Origin: Rubrobacter_D sp963840835
GTDB taxonomy: Bacteria > Actinomycetota > Rubrobacteria > Rubrobacterales > Rubrobacteraceae
Assembly: GCA_963840835.1 (NCBI GenBank)
Contig: CAWJAM010000009.1
Coordinates: forward strand, 248,001 to 312,000
Direction of reading: 5' to 3'
DNA: 64,000 bases
Made by a program: the position numbers and the translations under genes. Position 1 is the stretch's first letter. Every line of letters begins with the position of its first letter. Below are positions 60,182 through 64,000 of this stretch, in pieces. The notes below the pieces were generated by a model. It had not been told where the DNA came from and did not search any database. It saw nothing but the letters and a program-made list of their open reading frames with translations.

Positions 60182-61960
60182 CTAGATGCGTAGCGCAGCT
60201 AGAAAGGCTTCTTGCGGTATCTCTACGTTGCCTACCTGCTTCATGCGGCGCTTGCCTTTTTTCTGTTGTTCGAGGAGTTTGCGTTTGCGGGTGATGTCGC
60301 CGCCGTAGCACTTGGCTGTTACGTCCTTGCGGTAGGCGCGGACGGTCTCGCGGGCGATGACGCGCTTGCCCATCGTGGCCTGGACGGGGACCTCGAACTG
60401 CTGGCGGGGGATCAGCTCTTTTAGTTTCTCGACTAACGCCCGGCCCCGGTAGTAGGCCTTATCGCGGTGGACGATGATGGAGAGCGCGTCGACGGTGTCG
60501 CCGGAGACCAGGACCTCGACCTTCACCAGGTCGGATGGCTCGTAGCCTATAGGCTCGTAGTCGTAGGAGGCGTAGCCTTTCGTGCGGCTCTTCAGGGCGT
60601 CGAAGAAGTCGGTGATGATCTCGGCCAGGGGCAGGTCGTAGGTGAGCTGCGCACGCCTGGTCGAGATGTACTCCATCCCTACCGAGATGCCGCGCTTCTC
60701 GTGGCAGAGTCCCATCACGGCGCCTATGTATTCTCTGGGGCAGATCACGGTCGCCCGCACGATGGGTTCCCTGATCTCATCGAAGATCTCGGGCAGCTCG
60801 CTGGGATTGGTGACTTCGACGACCTCGCCTTCGACGACGACCTCGTACTTGACGCTCGGGGAGGAAGCTATGAGGTCGAGATCAAACTCGCGCTCCAGGC
60901 GCTCCTGGATGATCTCCATGTGCAAGAGTCCCAGGAAGCCGCAGCGGAACCCGAAACCCATCCTGCTGTTTTCGGGCTCGAAGAAGAGCGAGTCGTCGTT
61001 CAGCTGCAGTTTCGAGAGCGCGTCTCTGAGCCGCTCGAAGTCGTCACCCTCGGTCGGATAGAGGCCGGAGAAGACCGTCGGCAACGCCTTCGCGTAGCCC
61101 GGTAGAGGCTCAGAGGCCGGCTCTTCGACCCGCGTCACGGTATCGCCGACGCGCAGGGCTTCGATGTCTTTGAGGCCTGCGATCACGTATCCCACCTCGC
61201 CGGTGCCGAGGACCGGGAGGGCCGTTGGTTTCGGGGAGTAGCAGCCGACTTCGAGAAGCTCGAATTGCTCCTCGCTGCCCATCGCCCTGACCTTATCACC
61301 CTTCTTCAGTTTCCCGTCGAAGAGTCTGGTCAGGGAGATTACACCCCGGTAAGGGTCGTAGTGGGAGTCGAAGACGAGCGCCCGCGTCTCGTCTCGCTCG
61401 GTCTCGGGCGCGGGGATGCGGTCGACGATAGCGTCGAGCACGCCGGTCACGTTCTCGCCGGTCTTGGCGGAGATCTTGATGATCTCCTCTTCTTCGACGC
61501 CGAGGAGCTCCACGAGCTCTTCTGTTACGACAGGCACGTCCGCTATGGGGAGGTCTATCTTGTTGAGGACGGGGATGATCTCGAGGTCGTGCTCCATCGC
61601 GAGGTAGAGGTTGGCGAGGGTCTGGGCCTGGATGCCCTGGCTGGCGTCGACGATGAGCAGCGCTCCCTCGCAGGCAGCGATGGCGCGCGAGACCTCGTAG
61701 GCGAAGTCGACGTGTCCAGGGGTGTCTATAAGGTTCAGGTTCCACTCGCCGTCGCCCCTCTTGTACAGGACGCGAACGGCCTGGGCCTTGATCGTTATCC
61801 CCCGTTCGCGCTCCAGCTCCATGGTGTCCAGGATCTGGTCCATCCGCTCGCGCTCGGGGACGGCCTCGGTTATGTCGAGGAGCCTGTCTGCGAGGGTACT
61901 CTTGCCGTGGTCGATGTGCGCGATTATGCAGAAGTTGCGCGTGCGTTCGATGTTTTTCAC
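60182..61960 (-). CDS. lepA: Elongation factor 4 (LepA)
   Basis: LepA is a ribosome-dependent GTPase proposed to back-translocate the ribosome or aid initiation. The 592-residue protein has IAHIDHGKSTLADRLLDITEAVP, ERERGITIKAQAVRV, DTPGHVDFAYEVSRAIAACEGALLIVDASQGIQAQTLANLYLA and NKIDLP motifs. The C-terminal LepA domain ends ARETVRAYRKDVTAKCYGGDITRKRKLLEQQKKGKRRMKQVGNVEIPQEAFLAAL, diagnostic for the family. GTG start at 61960. It is divergent from rpsT with overlapping candidate promoters. Confidence 0.97.
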   Translation of the reverse strand: MKNIERTRNFCIIAHIDHGKSTLADRLLDITEAVPERERMDQILDTMELERERGITIKAQAVRVLYKRGDGEWNLNLIDTPGHVDFAYEVSRAIAACEGALLIVDASQGIQAQTLANLYLAMEHDLEIIPVLNKIDLPIADVPVVTEELVELLGVEEEEIIKISAKTGENVTGVLDAIVDRIPAPETERDETRALVFDSHYDPYRGVISLTRLFDGKLKKGDKVRAMGSEEQFELLEVGCYSPKPTALPVLGTGEVGYVIAGLKDIEALRVGDTVTRVEEPASEPLPGYAKALPTVFSGLYPTEGDDFERLRDALSKLQLNDDSLFFEPENSRMGFGFRCGFLGLLHMEIIQERLEREFDLDLIASSPSVKYEVVVEGEVVEVTNPSELPEIFDEIREPIVRATVICPREYIGAVMGLCHEKRGISVGMEYISTRRAQLTYDLPLAEIITDFFDALKSRTKGYASYDYEPIGYEPSDLVKVEVLVSGDTVDALSIIVHRDKAYYRGRALVEKLKELIPRQQFEVPVQATMGKRVIARETVRAYRKDVTAKCYGGDITRKRKLLEQQKKGKRRMKQVGNVEIPQEAFLAALRI

Positions 61961-61978
61961 CCGGGAAGTTTACCATGA

Positions 61979-62007
61979 TTGCCGCTTTGCTCTGCTTGTG
62001 TTACATT
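61979..62007 (+). promoter_or_regulatory. Candidate rpsT promoter
   Basis: TTGCCG (61979-61984) and TACATT (62002-62007) are spaced by 17 bases, with TG at 61998-62000 region forming an extended -10. The predicted leader to the GTG at 62045 would be about 30 bases. It faces the lepA promoter candidate, so the two overlap. Confidence 0.4.
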
Positions 62008-62029
62008 CTCCCAGTTAGGCGAGTATCAA
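62000..62029 (-). promoter_or_regulatory. Candidate lepA promoter
   Basis: On the minus strand TTGATA (62029-62024) and TGTAAC (62005-62000) are spaced by 18 bases, 40 bases upstream of the lepA start codon. TTGATA matches the -35 consensus in five of six positions. Tentative. Confidence 0.4.
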
Positions 62030-62044
62030 ATCGGAGGAGCCAGC

Positions 62045-62305
62045 GTGCCTGCACCATCCAAGCGCGACAAGCAGAGCGTCAAGCGTGGCGCCCACAACAA
62101 GGGCGTCAGGACCCGTCTTCGTAACCTCTCGAGGGACTTCTACAGGGCCGTCGAGTCGGGGGACGAGGAGGGCGCCCGCAAGCTCAGGGATGAGTCCCAG
62201 AGGGCGTACAACAAGGCCGCTACCAGGGGCATAATCCACCCGAACAGGGCCGCCCGCAAGGTAAGCCGCCTCGATAAGGCGCTCGCCTCCAACCGGGGCG
62301 AGTAA
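62045..62305 (+). CDS. rpsT: Ribosomal protein bS20
   Basis: bS20 is a small-subunit protein that binds 16S rRNA. With the GTG at 62045, preceded by GGAGGAG five bases upstream, the protein has 86 residues: PAPSKRDKQSVKRGAHNKGVRTRLRNLSRDFYRAVESGDEEGARKLRDESQRAYNKAATRGIIHPNRAARKVSRLDKALASN. The NKAATRGIIHPNRAARKVSRL end is diagnostic. Earlier open frame has no homology. Divergent to lepA, the usual arrangement. Confidence 0.97.
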   Translation: MPAPSKRDKQSVKRGAHNKGVRTRLRNLSRDFYRAVESGDEEGARKLRDESQRAYNKAATRGIIHPNRAARKVSRLDKALASNRGE

Positions 62306-62367
62306 GAACAGTCCCCGAACCGCACGAGGTCGTCCCCTGGGGACGATCCAAGGACGAGTACGTCAGG

Positions 62368-63009
62368 ATGTTCGCCCTGACACCGGACGATCTCTCCGGC
62401 GAGATCATCGACTGCGCCTCGGGGCCGGCCAGCTTTAACGCAGAGCTCTCCGCGGATGGCCACGAGGTAATCTCGTGCGACCCACTCTACGAGCTCTCCG
62501 CGGACGAGATACGCGCCCGCACCGCCGTCGCCCACGACACGATAGTAGCCAATGCGCGGGCGGTCCATGATGAGTTCGTATGGCGAGAGTTCGCGTCGCC
62601 CGAACATCTGGGTGAGGTACGCATGGTGGTGATGCAACGGTTCCTCGCAGATTTTCCTTCGGGGTTCGAGACGGGAAGATACCGGGCCGAAGCACTCCCT
62701 GACCTCGATTTTCGCGACGACGAGTTCGACCTCGCGCTCTGCTCGACCTTTCTGTTTACCTACTCGGAACAGCTCTCTACAGATTTCCACGTCTGTGCCA
62801 TCGAAGAGATGTGCCGGGTCGCGACCGAGGCGCGCATCTTCCCGCTGCTCAAAAGCTACGGAGGAACCTCACCGCACCTGCGACCCGTGGTCGACGCCTT
62901 GCGAGACCGCAGTTACACGGCCGAGATCCGGGAAGTCACCTACGAGTTCCAACGCGGTGGAGACAAAATGCTCGTGGTGGGAAAACCTAATCCAGAGCAA
63001 GCATGCTGA
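62368..63009 (+). CDS. SAM-dependent methyltransferase-like protein, N-terminus uncertain
   Basis: The 213-residue frame has MFALTPDDLSGEIIDCASGPASFNAELSADGHEVISCDPLYELS, resembling a class I methyltransferase SAM-binding loop, and FRDDEFDLALCSTFLFTYSEQLSTDFHVCAIEEMCRVATEARIFPLL. The family usually begins with a VVPWGRS..EY..MF segment. That segment is encoded in frame upstream of the ATG (EPHEVVPWGRSKDEYVR), but no ATG, GTG or TTG lies between it and the preceding in-frame stop. Either a rare start is used or the gene is truncated. Substrate unknown. Confidence 0.7.
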   Translation: MFALTPDDLSGEIIDCASGPASFNAELSADGHEVISCDPLYELSADEIRARTAVAHDTIVANARAVHDEFVWREFASPEHLGEVRMVVMQRFLADFPSGFETGRYRAEALPDLDFRDDEFDLALCSTFLFTYSEQLSTDFHVCAIEEMCRVATEARIFPLLKSYGGTSPHLRPVVDALRDRSYTAEIREVTYEFQRGGDKMLVVGKPNPEQAC

Positions 63010-63059
63010 GGCGGCTTCCCGCGAATGCCACGACTTATGGCCTGGGTTAGAATGCTCGT

Positions 63060-63293
63060 ATGGAGGAGAGATGGGTGAAGGTGGCGGTGGCTCCGAACGA
63101 GACGCTTGCGCTGCTGATGAAAGGGCTATTGAAGGATGCTGACGTTCCGTCGCTGATTCAACGCGCCCCCGGCTTCGACGTCCCCGACTTCCTGTCCGCC
63201 GGTCCAAGGGACGTGTTGGTACCCGGTGCGTTCGTGGAAGAGGCCAGACAGGTCCTGGAAGACACCACCGGGCTCGGGTCATACGTGCCGTAG
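63060..63293 (+). CDS. DUF2007-like small protein
   Basis: The 77-residue protein reads MEERWVKVAVAPNETLALLMKGLLKDADVPSLIQRAPGFDVPDFLSAGPRDVLVPGAFVEEARQVL. The VAxNEx..A..LxxLLxxAxIP.L....G pattern and the final VP-A-F-V..A-x-Q-VL match the DUF2007 family of putative signal-transducing domains. GGAGGAG lies about six bases before a GTG at 63075, which is an alternative start. No operon partner is obvious. Confidence 0.7.
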   Translation: MEERWVKVAVAPNETLALLMKGLLKDADVPSLIQRAPGFDVPDFLSAGPRDVLVPGAFVEEARQVLEDTTGLGSYVP

Positions 63294-63302
63294 CGGTACC
63301 TT

Positions 63303-63510
63303 GGTGTGGAGTGCCACGCCAGGGAAGGTCCGCAACGGTGCGAGTGTAGGTACTGTGAACCCTCGTGGTGAGCCCGCTGCAAGCCGGGCAAGGTGCCTCA
63401 TTCGCCCCCGAACGTGCGCGTACGGTGATCCCCCGGAATCCTATCCCCGCGAGTTCGAGAGAAAGCCCTTCCGGGATCAGGGAATGGGCGCCAACGCGGA
63501 TGTCTTCCAC
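63303..63510 (-). pseudogene. Remnant of an ISL3 family transposase (N-terminal fragment)
   Basis: A short minus-strand frame starting at a GTG (63510), with AAGGAGG upstream, encodes DIRVGAHSLIPEGLSLELAGIGFRGITVRARSG, then ANEAPCPACSGLTTRVHSTYTRTVADLPWRGTP. The CPxC zinc ribbon with RVHSTYTRTxADLPWxG is the typical ISL3 transposase N-terminus. The match ends abruptly near 63303, next to the DUF2007-like gene. No DDE domain follows, so it is a fragment. No terminal repeats are visible. Confidence 0.75.
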
Positions 63511-63554
63511 CTCCGACCTCCTTCGGCTCACAGCGGTGGGGATTGCCGATGTCC

Positions 63555-64000
63555 TTACCCAGGGATCGAAGGCGTCGCCGGGGGCCATTCCTCGGCCAGA
63601 ATCCCATACAGCACCATGTCCTCGAAGCGGTCCCACTTCTTGAAGTCCCGCCTCAGCCGACCTTCGCATCTCATGCCAACCTTTTCCAGTACCCGCCCGG
63701 AGGCCGGGTTGCGGGCGAAGTGGTCGGCGTAGACGCGCCCGAGGTGAAGATCCTCGAAGGCATGGCGGATCAGTTCCCGGGCAGCCTCGGTGGCGTATCC
63801 GCGTCCCCAGTAGGCAACCCCGAGCCAGTAGTACAGTCCGGCCTTCTCGTTTTCGTGGTCGATGACGAGCCCGGCCTGACCGACCAGTGTACCGTCCGTC
63901 CCAAGCAGCATCGAGAACGGCCGGCTCCTGCCCTTCGCCGCCCATTCCATGCGCTTTTCTATCCATCGTTGCGTGTCCTCCTCGCCAAAGGGGTGAGGCA
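63555..64000 (-). CDS. GNAT family acetyltransferase (N-terminus outside the window)
   Basis: An open frame enters from the right edge and reads PHPFGEEDTQRWIEKRMEWAAKGRSRPFSMLL, then VGQAGLVIDHENEKAGLYYWLGVAYWGRGYATEAARELIRHAFEDLHLGRVYADHFARNPASGRVLEKVGMRCEGRLRRDFKKWDRFEDMVLYGILAEEW. The GRGYATEA acetyl-CoA loop and NPASGRVLEKVGM are typical of RimJ/RimL GNATs. The first about 40 residues are missing from the window. Substrate unknown. Confidence 0.85.
   Translation of the reverse strand, partial: PHPFGEEDTQRWIEKRMEWAAKGRSRPFSMLLGTDGTLVGQAGLVIDHENEKAGLYYWLGVAYWGRGYATEAARELIRHAFEDLHLGRVYADHFARNPASGRVLEKVGMRCEGRLRRDFKKWDRFEDMVLYGILAEEWPPATPSIPG

Noticed and set aside
62869..63966. A 365-codon minus-strand frame spanning three genes
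   Set aside because: Only the middle part (transposase remnant) looks like protein; the rest is a shadow of the methyltransferase, DUF2007-like and GNAT genes.

Overview
The window looks like a chromosomal core region of a high-GC actinobacterium, most likely from the Rubrobacter lineage. This is inferred from gene content and order, not from a database search. Supporting signs are an actinobacterial integration host factor (mihF) next to gmk, rpoZ, coaBC, metK and priA; a division cluster with sepF and divIVA; a pyr operon led by pyrR; frequent GTG starts; and many four-base stop/start overlaps. Nearly all of the roughly 64 kb is coded on the minus strand.

Layout by coordinate. 1-3227: the 3' part of pilM lies off the left edge, then a NeuD-like acetyltransferase, fmt and def. 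3231-9050: priA, metK, coaBC, rpoZ, gmk and mihF. 9250-17937: the pyrimidine operon pyrR-pyrB-pyrC-carA-carB-pyrK-pyrD, headed by a hairpin that looks like a PyrR-binding loop overlapping the pyrR ribosome binding site. 17997-37070: the dcw cluster, read in transcription order as mraZ, rsmH, ftsL, ftsI, murF, mraY, murD, ftsW, murG, murC, ftsQ, ftsA, ftsZ, pgeF, yggS, sepF, proC, yggT, divIVA and rluD. murE and murB are not in it. 37392-40508: two tRNAs and a dnaG primase interrupted by a 380-residue LAGLIDADG-type intein inside its zinc finger. 40589-48259: an accessory stretch with PEP carboxylase, a LuxR-type regulator, two SnoaL-like proteins, a membrane protein and a GNAT-RidA fusion. 48252-61960: a minus-strand housekeeping block dgt, recO, deoC, era, cdd, a DgkA-PAP2 fusion, ybeY, an HD-domain phosphodiesterase, phoH, yqeY, a HIT protein, rsmE, dnaJ, hrcA and lepA. 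62045-64000: rpsT, a methyltransferase-like gene, a DUF2007-like protein, an ISL3-type transposase remnant and a GNAT gene cut by the right edge.

How it works together: the genes serve cell envelope synthesis and septation, UMP synthesis, formyl-Met handling and translation initiation, replication restart and priming, and protein quality control.

The most interesting points are the DnaG intein; the PyrR hairpin; tandem MraZ boxes in front of a mraZ that seems to start at CTG; several other genes whose conserved N-termini lie upstream of every ATG/GTG/TTG codon (ftsQ, phoH, rsmE, the methyltransferase); a CoaBC whose decarboxylase half has lost its signature residues; a PgeF lacking its usual metal-binding His; and degenerate heptanucleotide repeats confined to or bordering intergenic spots, one of which encodes the N-terminus of Era.
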